DNA of 64,000 nucleotides from the NCBI GenBank assembly GCA_905234485.1, contig CAJOHV010000001.1, positions 43,744 through 107,743 of the forward strand, read 5' to 3'. The stretch comes from an uncultured Bacteroidales bacterium. Lineage in GTDB: Bacteria > Bacteroidota > Bacteroidia > Bacteroidales > UBA932. The translations under genes were made by a program, and so were the position numbers. The notes beneath the pieces were generated by a model that worked only from the letters and a program-made list of their open reading frames with translations, had not been told where the DNA came from and ran no database searches. Positions within the stretch are counted from its first letter, which is position 1; each line of letters begins with the position of its first letter. Positions 48,875 to 59,407 of this stretch are shown here, one piece after another.

Positions 48875-51800
48875 TCAGAGATCGCTGCGGACTATTCCGA
48901 GTGTCAGGTCGGCCGGGTTCAGCAGAAGGTCGTAGGTGCCGGCTTCCGGAACCAGGAAAGCATTCTCGCTTGCAACGACAAGGGGATATGTCTGTCCCGG
49001 CTGCATGGTAACTACTTCCTGCTCCGGACCAAGTGAATAAGACCAATGGAACGTGAGCCTGATCGCTTCCTGCTCGGAGAACTCCTTACCGGAAAGTTTC
49101 AGGACGGGACCGTTGTCCGTGGACAGTACGCTGTCGAACGCCCATTCATAATTGACCAGCCAGGGAGATTCCTCTCCAAATGGATGTATCTCCAGGTGCT
49201 TGTAATCGCTTGTGATATTAAGCTGGGCCTCAAAGTAACCGACGTAAGGCAGCAGGAAAGGATTTCCGTCCCTGATAAGAGTGCGGGAACCTATTCCGCT
49301 GATACCGTAGTCCGTGCTCCATTTGTCTCCGGTTGTCTTGTTGAGGACCTGGAACTTCTCTCCGGCCTTATAATGGACAATAGCGTAGAGCATCTCGCTC
49401 GTGTAGGAATCTTTCTGTCTGGAGCCCACAAAGCGGAGCGGGATTTCCGTTCCCATGTTGCCGGAAAGCACCCAGTCGCATCCGAAGTCATCCGACGCGC
49501 CTTCCGAAGACGTGGTGCCGTTGATCGAATAGATGTAACCCTGGATTGCTTCCGCGGTAGAGCCGCCGTAGTAGACAAGAGGCGAATAGATTATGACCTC
49601 GTCGTCATCACTGATATCCAGCTGGCCTTCCTGCCATCTCTCACCGCCGAAATACAGGATCTGGTACGCCTGGAGAATCTGCTCACGGTCGTTTCCGTCC
49701 CACATGCCAAAGGTGGCGTTGCCGTACGCGCTTCCAAAGCAGTTGCGGACATTCGTGACACGTCCTTTGATGTAATAGGAGTCCTCAGATGCATTTTCGC
49801 CGACCGCCTGCGCCTTATGGATGGCATCCTGGACGGTGAAAGGATTCTCAAGGGAGCCGTCTCCCACATACTGGTAAGGAGCCGGAACCTCGGAAGTCAT
49901 GCCGTTGAGGCTGTAAAGATAGGCCTGTGAAGGAGCTGTCCTCGTCCCTCCGTTACTGTCAAGGTAAAGCTTTCCACACACAAGGACGCGGTCCCATCTG
50001 TAGATTTCAGAGTTGCCTTCTACCCACGGCTTGTTCTCAAGGAATGCGGCATCGTCCATCTCGAAACAGCATTCGTAGCTGCTCTCACCTCCAAGGGTAA
50101 TGCGGAAGCTGGCGGTCCCGGTGTCTGCTGAGTACTGCTTCAGGACCTCGCTCACGTATCCATGGATGAACACATCCTCAGCCGAGGCGGAACCGGGCTC
50201 CAGCGTCTTGGCGTAAAGAACGGCACCCACCGGGTCGAAAGGACTGTCGAGAGTCCCCTTTCCGTGGTCAAGCTCCTGAAGTCCCTCGATTGCATCCACG
50301 GTGATATAGCCGAAATTATCGGTATTTCCACCGTACCAGCCGCGGACTTTTACCCTGGAGCCATAATACTTCAGGTATTCGTCAAAGCAGTAATGGGTCC
50401 TGAACATCCCCCATGGAGAGTCTATGAACACAACTTCATGGTTGGTGAACGGCCTCACATAAAGCTGTCCCTCGAAGGTCACGGGGACGGAGACGGAATA
50501 CCTGCCGCCCTGCAACTCGGAATAAACCACTTCCTCGAGCGCAGCCTCGCCCGTCTTTTCAAATGTCGCACCGATAATCTCGGGGAGTTCAGCGAATGTT
50601 GTCTTCACGCCCTGAATCTTTACGACATCTCCGACGGCAGGGAGCGAATTCCCATATCCGGAATAGACATAAAGACCCAAATGTCCGTCTTCGGAAACCA
50701 CAAAGCCTTCTTCAGAGAGGGAATACACGGTCACATTTTCCAGGGAAACTGCCGTGTCGTCGGCCACGGAGCTGTAGATCCTGCGTATCGTAAAGCCCTG
50801 GTTCTCACTCCTGTTCATCGTGAACAGCCCTTCCTCCGGGCTCCATGTAAAGTCCATCCAGCCGCCGTTTTCCACATACATGAGCACCGAACCGCCCATG
50901 ACAAGGCTCACAGGGGATTCGGGCGAAATGGACGCCACGTCATAACCGTCTACGCTCTGCTCGCCGGACTCCAGTCCATACTGGTTCCAGTTCCAGTCCT
51001 GAAGGGCCAGGATGCCACCGTCCTGCACATAGACGTCTTCAAGTGCATATGCGCCGTCCTTCCATTCCATTTCCTTCCAGAAGTCGAAATTGGCTCCAAA
51101 CAGGGTCATGTTCCTGTGGGCCTCGCTCACAAGCGCCGTACTATTGTTGACATCCAGGGTTATGGTCACGTAACCTCCCTGAGGAAAATACAGGTTGGGA
51201 CCGCCGGGCAAGAGAGGAATAACTTTCCCCGCTTCTATCAGGGAGCGGAAATTATCGTCCACGTTTTCTTCAGTGGCGCCGAACTGCTCGTCCCATTTGT
51301 AATCCTTGCGGAACTTGAACTCCGCTTCTTCCGGAAGATCAAGAGTAACCTCATAAACTCCGTCCGAAACCTGAGTCATGTCATAGTCCCAGTCCCAGGA
51401 GGTGAAGTTGCCCACAATAGACCACCTGGGCTTGTAGGTATCGAAGAACATCCAGTCTCCGTAGACCCAGTCATAGACCTGGAAGGCGAATTCCGCATCC
51501 AGGGAGCCGTCAGCCTTGAGAGAAAGGGTTGCTTTGTAACGGCAATTGCTCTCAAACCAGATGCTCTGGCCGAGCGGATATGTCAGCTGCTCCCCGTCCG
51601 TCGTGGTCACGACCAGGGTCGGAGCAGTTTCCTGCGGCACAAGGATCAGGGACCAGACGTCCTCACCATCGGCATTCTGCGCCTTTGCAGCGAGGATCGC
51701 GCCCTTTTCTCCCACGGGGCCCTCGCCAACATTAATGACAGAATAGACATCGTCCAGGGCGACGGAAGACACCTTTCCGGCGAGAGAACCGCCTATGGCT

Positions 51801-52276
51801 ATATCCACCCTCGAAAGCCGATGACGGAATTGGAGTGCCACCGTCTCATCCGGCTTAACACGATTCTCAGCCACCATGAAATCCGACCTAGAATAGGCCG
51901 CGTGCGTTCTCTGATCCTTCTCAACTTTAATGTTGTAGGCATACTGCTCGAAAAAGTTGAAGTCCGGATCATAGGGATAGTAAGCCATGAACTCGGTGTA
52001 GTCAGTCTGGTCCTCCAGCCAGCAGATGGGCGTATCTGAAGTGAGGCTGCTGCCACTGATGGTATATTTGACATTGAGGGCGGAGATCGGCTCCAAGGCT
52101 ATGACGCCGATCTCATCACCGGCCTCAAATCCGGAGGCCGTAGCCTTGGTGGCATATTCCCCTATATTGGTCGTAAAGGCAATCTGCCTTTCATTGAGCA
52201 AAGCGTCCTTTTCCATAAGAGAGGAGCAGGATATCGCCGCAAGCACAGTCACAAGTGATAAAATAATCTTTTTCAT
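48875..52276 (-). CDS. Fimbrillin-family lipoprotein with SusE/F-like module and tandem OB-fold-like repeats
   Basis: N-terminus ISCSSLMEK...IAFTTNIGEYATKATASGFEAGDEIGVIAL; WSIVGNFTSWDWDYDMTQVSDGVYEVTLDLPEEAEFKFRKDYKWDEQFGA; GTLDSPFDPVGAVLYA and GSLENPFTVQDAIHKA repeats. Confidence 0.7.
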   Translation of the reverse strand: MKKIILSLVTVLAAISCSSLMEKDALLNERQIAFTTNIGEYATKATASGFEAGDEIGVIALEPISALNVKYTISGSSLTSDTPICWLEDQTDYTEFMAYYPYDPDFNFFEQYAYNIKVEKDQRTHAAYSRSDFMVAENRVKPDETVALQFRHRLSRVDIAIGGSLAGKVSSVALDDVYSVINVGEGPVGEKGAILAAKAQNADGEDVWSLILVPQETAPTLVVTTTDGEQLTYPLGQSIWFESNCRYKATLSLKADGSLDAEFAFQVYDWVYGDWMFFDTYKPRWSIVGNFTSWDWDYDMTQVSDGVYEVTLDLPEEAEFKFRKDYKWDEQFGATEENVDDNFRSLIEAGKVIPLLPGGPNLYFPQGGYVTITLDVNNSTALVSEAHRNMTLFGANFDFWKEMEWKDGAYALEDVYVQDGGILALQDWNWNQYGLESGEQSVDGYDVASISPESPVSLVMGGSVLMYVENGGWMDFTWSPEEGLFTMNRSENQGFTIRRIYSSVADDTAVSLENVTVYSLSEEGFVVSEDGHLGLYVYSGYGNSLPAVGDVVKIQGVKTTFAELPEIIGATFEKTGEAALEEVVYSELQGGRYSVSVPVTFEGQLYVRPFTNHEVVFIDSPWGMFRTHYCFDEYLKYYGSRVKVRGWYGGNTDNFGYITVDAIEGLQELDHGKGTLDSPFDPVGAVLYAKTLEPGSASAEDVFIHGYVSEVLKQYSADTGTASFRITLGGESSYECCFEMDDAAFLENKPWVEGNSEIYRWDRVLVCGKLYLDSNGGTRTAPSQAYLYSLNGMTSEVPAPYQYVGDGSLENPFTVQDAIHKAQAVGENASEDSYYIKGRVTNVRNCFGSAYGNATFGMWDGNDREQILQAYQILYFGGERWQEGQLDISDDDEVIIYSPLVYYGGSTAEAIQGYIYSINGTTSSEGASDDFGCDWVLSGNMGTEIPLRFVGSRQKDSYTSEMLYAIVHYKAGEKFQVLNKTTGDKWSTDYGISGIGSRTLIRDGNPFLLPYVGYFEAQLNITSDYKHLEIHPFGEESPWLVNYEWAFDSVLSTDNGPVLKLSGKEFSEQEAIRLTFHWSYSLGPEQEVVTMQPGQTYPLVVASENAFLVPEAGTYDLLLNPADLTLGIVRSDL

Positions 52277-52294
52277 ATCCTTTCTTTCTTATGG

Positions 52295-54253
52295 TTATTC
52301 ACTTTTTGTCCAAGTCTGAGGGAGAGGATAAACCACTCCGTACGATCCATACGCTCCCTCATAGTCACCCTCCTGGATGACAGCCAGCACCTCAAAGCTC
52401 GTGAACGGATACCCGTTGTAGGAAAGCCCGGGCTGGATGTCAATGGCACCGTCGTCATTGATTTTACCGGTGAGGAGGATCAGGTCGGAGAGCTCCCCGT
52501 ACAGCCAGTAATCGCCATCGTCGTCGGGGATGGAGTAGCTTGCTTTCGGCCAGTCATATGTGAGGCCGTAAATTGACCATGTCCATTCCCTCAGCCTCTG
52601 GAAATAAACATTGAACGAGGAATCGCCCGTGTTGAAACGAGCCTTGAACTGATGCCCATTGTATTCTATGTTGATCTGCAGTCCGTCCTGGCTGATCGTG
52701 ATGGGAATAAAGCTTTCATCGTCAAGCCAATACATCCAGCTGCCGACGAAAGAATCGAGAGCTTCCGGAACATAGGCCTCAAGGAATTCCGCCTTTATCC
52801 ATTTGTCCCGAACATTCAGCGTGAGATGGTAGCGGCCGGGCTCGGAAATGGTCATGTCGGCCCCGTCGTACCAAACGGTGTACAGGAAGGGATTTTCCGA
52901 CTTCGGGAGCTGCGGTCCGCCTAAATTCTTGCTCCAGTCATGGTTGCAGCGGAATTTGAACTTCTCGCCCCAGTAGTCTATATCAATCGAATAGACTCCG
53001 GAAGACTCTCTTGTCATGTCGAAGTCCTCATCCCAGTTCGTGCCTTTGTATGTGCCGATCAGCGACCACACTTCGTCGTCGGGAGCGATGAAGAACACTT
53101 CATGCTCGGGGTCCACGTTCAAGACATATTCACCTGCCTTAAGCGCACTGAAGGGCTTTCCTCCCTGCACAAGGAGATTCTTTCCTTCGGATATGGCCGC
53201 ATCGGCATCACGGGCAAGGCCGAACACCAGCTCCATCCGACCGATGCGGTAGATGAGATCGTAAGTGTCCGATGTCCTTGCGGTGAAGCCGGTCTCGAAG
53301 TGCAGGCCTCCAAAGGAATCCTGCGTCATCAGGGTTTCGTCAACGCCATTCGTCCTCAGATACCAGTCGCCCTCGGTATGGAACTCGTCGGCCACAAACG
53401 CCCCAAACTGGGCGTCCGACTCCGGAGTCCATTCCGTGACATCCAAACTGATGGCAGTCGCGGCGTTTTTGTCTATGCTGAGACCTATGGAATACTGTCT
53501 GGCCGATTCCATGGTCACGCTCTCCCTGCTGGACTTGCAGACAATCTGCTCATCCTCGGCTGTAACCACCACTATCTCGAAATCGGCTTCCTGGGGAGGG
53601 ACAACCGCAACCCAGGTCCTGCCGCCGGAATAGGGCGAGCTCAGTTTTCCGGTGCGGATCATTCCCTTTTCACCGACGGTGGCCACGGGAGTTCCGTACC
53701 ATACGCCCACCCGGGCTTTGCCATAAACACCTCTGAGGTAGATGTCCTTGACGTCCACGTCCGAGTAATTCTCAATCACAACACGGGACATGCGATGTAT
53801 GAAATTGAGAGGAATGGTTTCGGCGTCGGCATAAGCCATAAAGTTGGCACCCATGAGATCCGATGCCGTGTAGGCTTCATGGGTAGACTGGTCCGGTTCC
53901 ACGGAGAAAACGTTGAGAGCCACCAGATCCACCCAGTCCTCTCTATAAGGATAGACCGCGAAGAAGCTCACCGGCGCAGTCTTGTCCATGTCTTCGGGCC
54001 AGACTATGCTGTGCTCGGGGATAAGCTCGTTGCCGGAGAATGTCATCTTCACATTCAGCTCATTCAACGGCTCTTCCACAAACAAGGACACGGCGTCGCC
54101 TAGCTCGAAAGATCTTTCCGTCGCCTTGGTGCCGAAGTACTCAAGGTTGGAAGTGAAGCGAAGGGCTTTGCTCTCAGAGACAGGACCCTCCTTCACGGTG
54201 CAGGAGGCAAGGGCCGCAAGGGCCGATATCGCAAAAAACTTATATAATTTCAT
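52295..54253 (-). CDS. Fimbrillin-family lipoprotein with SusE/F-like C-terminal module
   Basis: LASCTVKEG...LRFTSNLEYFGTKATERSFELGDAVSLFV; WSLIGTYKGTNWDEDFDMTRESSGVYSIDIDYWGEKFKFRCNHDWSKNLGG. Confidence 0.7.
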   Translation of the reverse strand: MKLYKFFAISALAALASCTVKEGPVSESKALRFTSNLEYFGTKATERSFELGDAVSLFVEEPLNELNVKMTFSGNELIPEHSIVWPEDMDKTAPVSFFAVYPYREDWVDLVALNVFSVEPDQSTHEAYTASDLMGANFMAYADAETIPLNFIHRMSRVVIENYSDVDVKDIYLRGVYGKARVGVWYGTPVATVGEKGMIRTGKLSSPYSGGRTWVAVVPPQEADFEIVVVTAEDEQIVCKSSRESVTMESARQYSIGLSIDKNAATAISLDVTEWTPESDAQFGAFVADEFHTEGDWYLRTNGVDETLMTQDSFGGLHFETGFTARTSDTYDLIYRIGRMELVFGLARDADAAISEGKNLLVQGGKPFSALKAGEYVLNVDPEHEVFFIAPDDEVWSLIGTYKGTNWDEDFDMTRESSGVYSIDIDYWGEKFKFRCNHDWSKNLGGPQLPKSENPFLYTVWYDGADMTISEPGRYHLTLNVRDKWIKAEFLEAYVPEALDSFVGSWMYWLDDESFIPITISQDGLQINIEYNGHQFKARFNTGDSSFNVYFQRLREWTWSIYGLTYDWPKASYSIPDDDGDYWLYGELSDLILLTGKINDDGAIDIQPGLSYNGYPFTSFEVLAVIQEGDYEGAYGSYGVVYPLPQTWTKSE

Positions 54254-54265
54254 AGCCTCTCTTCT

Positions 54266-57200
54266 TTATTCGTTAACACTCTTGACAACGGGAGCGCCCA
54301 TCGGGAGCGGGACCCTCTTGAACGGGAGGACTTTGCTTCTGGCCCGGACCGGTTCGCCCTGCTCCACTTCCACATAATTGGAACGCTTCGCGGGAGCAAA
54401 GGACGCAGGAGCCGATGCCGCAGCGGCGGCGTCGGGCATGACAAGCGTCCAGCCACCCATCATCCTCATCCAATTGTAGTAAGACCTTGTGTCCACAATG
54501 CGGCCGTAAGGCGCAATATTGTAAGCCCCGTCGGAAACTTCCTTGTTGTTCCTTATATACATATGAGAACCGGGGTGCTTTTCCGCAAGGTTGTAATGGG
54601 TGAGTTCCCATGCGCCTTTTTCGGTGTCCGGCTCATTCAGGCTCTTCTCCATGTATCCGGTCCTGAACGGCAGATAGTAGATGTAGGAAATGCCTTCGTC
54701 CTCCACGAATGTGAAGTCGAAGTCCCCGGAGTATCCGATGTAGACACCATCAAGATCGGGGTTTTCTTGGACCTGCGAAGGCCATGTGTTGCTCCAGTAG
54801 TCCGCATAAGGTTGCACGGCGCGATAGCGCTCGAGGCCCTGCGCCTTAAGGATGATCACGTTCCGGGTAAATCCTCCGGTGTTCCACATATCGTCAATCC
54901 AGGTCCCTTCTCCCACTTCTTCCCACACGGACGGAGCCTTTTCCGTCTTCAGAGGGGCCGAAGTCCAGAAGGGATTGCCGTTTATGTCGTTGCCGGCAGC
55001 TATTATCAGATACTCAGTGTCCGGCTCGAGGGAGTCCACGGAGAAGTCTCCGCCGGCCGTGTCTGAGACAAAGCTCATGTAGCCGCTCTTCCAGTAATTG
55101 CCGTTCATCGCGAGGGAGTAGTAGTCGTCCTCCGTGATGCCAGACTCAATGGCCGCGGCCTGTGAGATGGCCGTGACTCCGATCACGCTGGAATAAGGAA
55201 GATCCACATGCATTGTTGCAACGCTTTCCGGGAATGCGGGATGCACAGAAACGGCGGACAAGGTCAGAGGACCGGCTTCCGGAACCTCACTGCCAGGAAT
55301 CTCCACTGTAAAATAATTATAGTAGTACGCCCAGAAATCCGTTCCCGGGGCCGATGCATAGAAGAATCCGGTGTAGCGTCCGTTCTGGAAAATGGGGATC
55401 CTCACCTCGGAGGTCTTTCCGGGAACTAGGTCCGGAACCGTCTCGCCGGCGCCCTGCCTGAAGGCGGGAAGAATATCGGCCTCGATCTCCTGATATGAAG
55501 GCCTGCCCTGGAAAAACATGTAGCGGACATCGGTCACATCCATTGAGGGAGTAATGGTAAAGCTGGCAAAACGTATTCCGTCATCTTCCACGATTCCGTT
55601 GAAGGAATACTCGAAATCAAGGACCGGCTCTCTCGTTGCTCCGGGAAGGACAAGCTGGAAAGCGTCGTTCTGGTTCATCGGAGCGGTCTCTTTGGAGTTC
55701 GTGTAATATGCAGTCAGTTCTCCGAGACGGATGACGCCATTATTGAGAGAGCCGTACTGCTCCCCGTCCTCCATAATCTCGGGAACACTGGAATAGACAT
55801 AGAACTCACGTGAGTTGTAATCGTTCCACCACCAGGGCTCCCTGAAGTTGGATGTAGGACGCAGGAATATTTTCTGGGGATCTCTGGCATCGATGATGAT
55901 CTGGTAAGGCCAATTGTCAAGAGGCAGATTCTCAAAAGCATTCTCCAGCATGTAAAGGCCGGGGGTGTTCTTTTCCTCGTACAGCCTTCCCTTCGACAGT
56001 GCGGGAGTGATTCCATACTCGCCCCAGAACATGCCCTGAACAACCTCCACTTCATCAACGTATTCGAAATCGAGGTTCTCTGGTTCATAGACAAGGACAC
56101 CCCTGTCCGGGTAGAACCATACTCCGAGAGGTCCCTCATAACCCGAAAGTTCAAACCAACCCCGGTTGTCCACAGGCCAGGTGTTGTTGTTTTCCCATAT
56201 TCCCTGGGGCACCTGAAGGTTGCAGCCGTAGAAATAATTATTGTATTCCGACAGGACATAGAACCAGTTGCCGCTGCGGTAATATGGGATTGCGGCATAG
56301 AAAGCGCCCGGAGCCTTCTCCTCCATGGGAATGACAAACCGGTTGGTGGAATTCATGAAGGACAGCCTGTAGCCTCCGCGCACACCCACTTCCGCATCCG
56401 TAAAACGAAATGATCCGCCTTCTTCCCAGCCAGAGATTGAAATCTCGAATTCGACTTGATTGCCGATCTTGATTTCCGGGATGACTATGGTACCGTGGCT
56501 CTGCTTTCCGGGCTTGAAGTCCGCGACTGCGTAGAAGATCTCAGTCCTTCCGGAGGTAAGGGTCGCGACAACCGCAAAATGTGTTTCTTCCTGAGGAGGA
56601 ACTATCAGGGAGAAGTATTGGCTGCCGGAAGCATCTTCCAGAGTGGCCGGATAGAAATAACGGTCTTCGTACCCTTCGCCGGACGAACCTTTGGCCTTCA
56701 GGGCGTCGCAGTCGATTATGGCATCGGGGCGGAAGCCCGTCAGGAAGATTTCCTTGACGGCTTCTCCGCTTCGGTTGTCGATCTTGACCAGGAGCTTCGA
56801 AAGGAGGTGGTCAAAGGTCAGATGCACTTCCGCGTCCTCCGGGCCGGCTTCTGTGACTGCAGCCATGAGGTCGTTGCGGGTGTACTTCGCGTGGGAGCTC
56901 TGGTCATAGCTCACGGGGAAAACTGCCTCGCCGGAGAGAGACTGGAGTTCCGCATTGTAAGGATAATATCCTTTGAATACAGACTTGGCGGTCTGGCCCT
57001 CTGCCCAGAACAGCTCACCGTCAAGGACAAGCTTTCTGCCGTCGGCGACCATCAGCATGTTGTTGACATTAAGGGGTGTCCCCACGAACAGACCGAGGGA
57101 GTCCCCTTTTTCAAATGCGTTATCAGTCGCCTTGGTGGCATTGTATCCGCCAACCGAGGCGGTGATAAGGACAGCCCTTGGCTTCGAAGACTGAATGTCT

Positions 57201-57274
57201 TCCTTAATATCATTGCAGCTTGAAACTGCCGCTACGGCAAGAAGTGCCGTTGCAATCCATAATATCTTTTTCAT
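54266..57274 (-). CDS. Fimbrillin-family lipoprotein, 1000 aa class
   Basis: AVSSCNDIKEDI...VLITASVGGYNATKATDNAFEKGDSLGLFVGTPLN; shares N-terminal layout with the two neighbouring genes. Confidence 0.7.
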   Translation of the reverse strand: MKKILWIATALLAVAAVSSCNDIKEDIQSSKPRAVLITASVGGYNATKATDNAFEKGDSLGLFVGTPLNVNNMLMVADGRKLVLDGELFWAEGQTAKSVFKGYYPYNAELQSLSGEAVFPVSYDQSSHAKYTRNDLMAAVTEAGPEDAEVHLTFDHLLSKLLVKIDNRSGEAVKEIFLTGFRPDAIIDCDALKAKGSSGEGYEDRYFYPATLEDASGSQYFSLIVPPQEETHFAVVATLTSGRTEIFYAVADFKPGKQSHGTIVIPEIKIGNQVEFEISISGWEEGGSFRFTDAEVGVRGGYRLSFMNSTNRFVIPMEEKAPGAFYAAIPYYRSGNWFYVLSEYNNYFYGCNLQVPQGIWENNNTWPVDNRGWFELSGYEGPLGVWFYPDRGVLVYEPENLDFEYVDEVEVVQGMFWGEYGITPALSKGRLYEEKNTPGLYMLENAFENLPLDNWPYQIIIDARDPQKIFLRPTSNFREPWWWNDYNSREFYVYSSVPEIMEDGEQYGSLNNGVIRLGELTAYYTNSKETAPMNQNDAFQLVLPGATREPVLDFEYSFNGIVEDDGIRFASFTITPSMDVTDVRYMFFQGRPSYQEIEADILPAFRQGAGETVPDLVPGKTSEVRIPIFQNGRYTGFFYASAPGTDFWAYYYNYFTVEIPGSEVPEAGPLTLSAVSVHPAFPESVATMHVDLPYSSVIGVTAISQAAAIESGITEDDYYSLAMNGNYWKSGYMSFVSDTAGGDFSVDSLEPDTEYLIIAAGNDINGNPFWTSAPLKTEKAPSVWEEVGEGTWIDDMWNTGGFTRNVIILKAQGLERYRAVQPYADYWSNTWPSQVQENPDLDGVYIGYSGDFDFTFVEDEGISYIYYLPFRTGYMEKSLNEPDTEKGAWELTHYNLAEKHPGSHMYIRNNKEVSDGAYNIAPYGRIVDTRSYYNWMRMMGGWTLVMPDAAAAASAPASFAPAKRSNYVEVEQGEPVRARSKVLPFKRVPLPMGAPVVKSVNE

Positions 57275-57285
57275 AGCTGCCATGT

Positions 57286-58539
57286 TTAATCCTGATTAAA
57301 AATCACGTCTCCGCCATCGCCCCAGTCATTTACGTCTCCGCCGACACCGCCGACGGGATTCTCCGCCGCCTCCTGCGAGACAGCAATGGTGACAGAGGCC
57401 TGGTCGCCGGCGGAAATTGTGACGGTAGCCGTGCGGACTTCGTAAGTATCATTGGCGGCGACGGTGCCCACGACCGACACGGTGCCGCCGTCACCGGAAG
57501 CGGGTGCAAGGGTTATCCATGCAACACCGGCCGTCGCAGTCCATGCCATATTGGATGTCACGGTGAATCTGAATTCTCCGCCCTCCGCAGGCAGTTGAGC
57601 GCTTGTCGGGGACGCTTCGAGAACGGGAGTCGCGCCTTTCTGCTTCACTGCAAATTCCGCAGTGAGGCCTTCCGAGCGGAACACCACCTTTCCTTCCCTG
57701 GCGCTGACGACCGTGTTCTCAGATACGGAGATCACCACCTTGGCGCCGGCGTCTCCGCTGGCGGGTGACACCGCGATCCAACTCTCGGAAGCCTCCGCCG
57801 TCCAGGCGTAATTGGCAGACAGCTGCACTGTGACTCTTCCGGCGGCGGCATCAAACTCAGTCTGATTAGAACCTAAGGTAAGATAAGCAGGCTCCGGTGC
57901 GGCATCCTGCTGCACTGGAATCTCCACCTTGAGGCTCTCGCAGGTGAAGACCACCTTGGTAGAGCGCGAAGATGTAAGCTTGCTCTCTGCAACGGTCACG
58001 GTGAGCGTGCTTGTGCCGGCAGCGCCACTAGCCGGAGACAGGGTTACCCAGTCGTCTGCGCAGGCGGCCGACCATGCGTAGTTGGCCTCAACGCTCACGG
58101 AGAGAGTCGCTCCGGCGTAAGGAGCGGAAAGCGACTTGGGCGACAGCGTCAGGGACGGGGTCGGAGGTGCGGGTTTTCCGGGCTGGATCACAATGAAGGT
58201 TTCACTGTACTCCGGTTCATCAACGGACACCTTGACGGTGCCGGTCCTTTCCGTCTCCGAGGGATTGGCATCTGCGGACACCGTGAGTACAACCTCCCCT
58301 GCCTCACCGGATGCGGGATTGATGTGCATCCAGTCGGCGGAGGGTTCTGCCTTCCAGGCAATGGGGGAAGTGAACTTGACAGTTTCCCTTCCGCCGTCTG
58401 CCGGGATAGTCACCTCTTTGGGAGATACGCTGAAGTTCACGGTGATGTCTGGAACATCCTCACATGACACCAGCGCGGAGGAGACCAGAAGCATCCCCAG
58501 CAGCCCCCAAAAGAATTTTTGCTTTAAAATTGGAATCAT
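57286..58539 (-). CDS. BACON-repeat lipoprotein
   Basis: SALVSCEDVPDITVNFSVSPKEVTIPADGG; repeated AW..ASWI.VSPASG-type BACON units. Confidence 0.85.
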   Translation of the reverse strand: MIPILKQKFFWGLLGMLLVSSALVSCEDVPDITVNFSVSPKEVTIPADGGRETVKFTSPIAWKAEPSADWMHINPASGEAGEVVLTVSADANPSETERTGTVKVSVDEPEYSETFIVIQPGKPAPPTPSLTLSPKSLSAPYAGATLSVSVEANYAWSAACADDWVTLSPASGAAGTSTLTVTVAESKLTSSRSTKVVFTCESLKVEIPVQQDAAPEPAYLTLGSNQTEFDAAAGRVTVQLSANYAWTAEASESWIAVSPASGDAGAKVVISVSENTVVSAREGKVVFRSEGLTAEFAVKQKGATPVLEASPTSAQLPAEGGEFRFTVTSNMAWTATAGVAWITLAPASGDGGTVSVVGTVAANDTYEVRTATVTISAGDQASVTIAVSQEAAENPVGGVGGDVNDWGDGGDVIFNQD

Positions 58540-58676
58540 ATTGTGGGTTATTGTCTCAAGTTTCACAATCGAAATCTCGTCATTCCTCACGAAGTTATGT
58601 GATAATTTAGAATTGTGCAACATAGCCGATAGCAAAGATGTATCGTCTTTAGGATAATGTGTGTACAAAAGCCAGT

Positions 58677-58711
58677 GCGGGTGATGTCCGTTTCAGACGG
58701 ACATCACCCGC
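58677..58711 (-). terminator. Terminator-like perfect 14-bp inverted repeat
   Basis: GCGGGTGATGTCCG-tttcaga-CGGACATCACCCGC, downstream of the SGNH hydrolase gene. Confidence 0.75.
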
Positions 58712-58732
58712 AGTTAGAGGCGAAAATAATCG

Positions 58733-59398
58733 TTAAAGTGCCTTTTTGATGATGGCTTCCATCACCTCATAGCCAGGGAGGGTGGGATGGATGCCGTCGT
58801 TGGTGTAGGAGGGGTTGAGGGAACGGCCGTCGGGGGCGACCATGGCTGAGAAGTAGTCGACATACTTGATTTTGTTAGCCTCGGCGTAGGCTTTGAGGCG
58901 AGCGTTGAGGCTGGCGACCTTCTCGGCGGAGTCGGTAACTTCCTTGCGCCAGGGGAACGCTGCGGCGGGAAGGACTGAGCACAGGATTGGACGGATCTTG
59001 TTCGCCTTCGCAAGCTCGACCATGGTGACTATGTTGCCGAAGGTGTAGTCTTCGTTGTACTCGCCCTGATTGAGGGCGATGTCGTTGCAGCCGCAAAGGA
59101 TCACGACAGTCTTGGGCTTAAGGTCGATAACGTCGCGCCTGAAGCGAAGAACCATCTGGGCGGTCACCTCGCCGCTGATGCCGCGCTCGACCATCTTGTC
59201 GTTGTCAAAAAAGCCCGGGGTTCCCTTCGTCCCCCAGCCCTCGGTGATTGAGTCGCCCATAAAGACGACGCGGCCACGGGTTCCTGCAGGGACGGTGGAA
59301 TTCTCGCCGTCGAACCAATGGTAGTGGACAAAATTCTGGGCCGAAAGGCCGAAGACGGACAGCATCGCTGCCGCGATGGTGATTATTAGTTTACGCAT
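58733..59398 (-). CDS. SGNH/GDSL-family hydrolase, exported
   Basis: VVFMGDSITEGWG (block I), GISGEVTAQM, ILCGCNDIALNQG, YTNDGIHPTLPGYEVM (block V). Confidence 0.9.
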   Translation of the reverse strand: MRKLIITIAAAMLSVFGLSAQNFVHYHWFDGENSTVPAGTRGRVVFMGDSITEGWGTKGTPGFFDNDKMVERGISGEVTAQMVLRFRRDVIDLKPKTVVILCGCNDIALNQGEYNEDYTFGNIVTMVELAKANKIRPILCSVLPAAAFPWRKEVTDSAEKVASLNARLKAYAEANKIKYVDYFSAMVAPDGRSLNPSYTNDGIHPTLPGYEVMEAIIKKAL

Positions 59399-59407
59399 AT
59401 CAGATGG

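Noticed and set aside
50162-52039. Long + strand ORF (625 aa) opposite the fimbrillin-like gene
   Set aside because: Opposite strand has a lipobox and fimbrillin pattern; antisense translation looks random.
57286-58539. Internal repeats of the BACON lipoprotein as a new repeat element
   Set aside because: They are ordinary tandem BACON domains at protein level.
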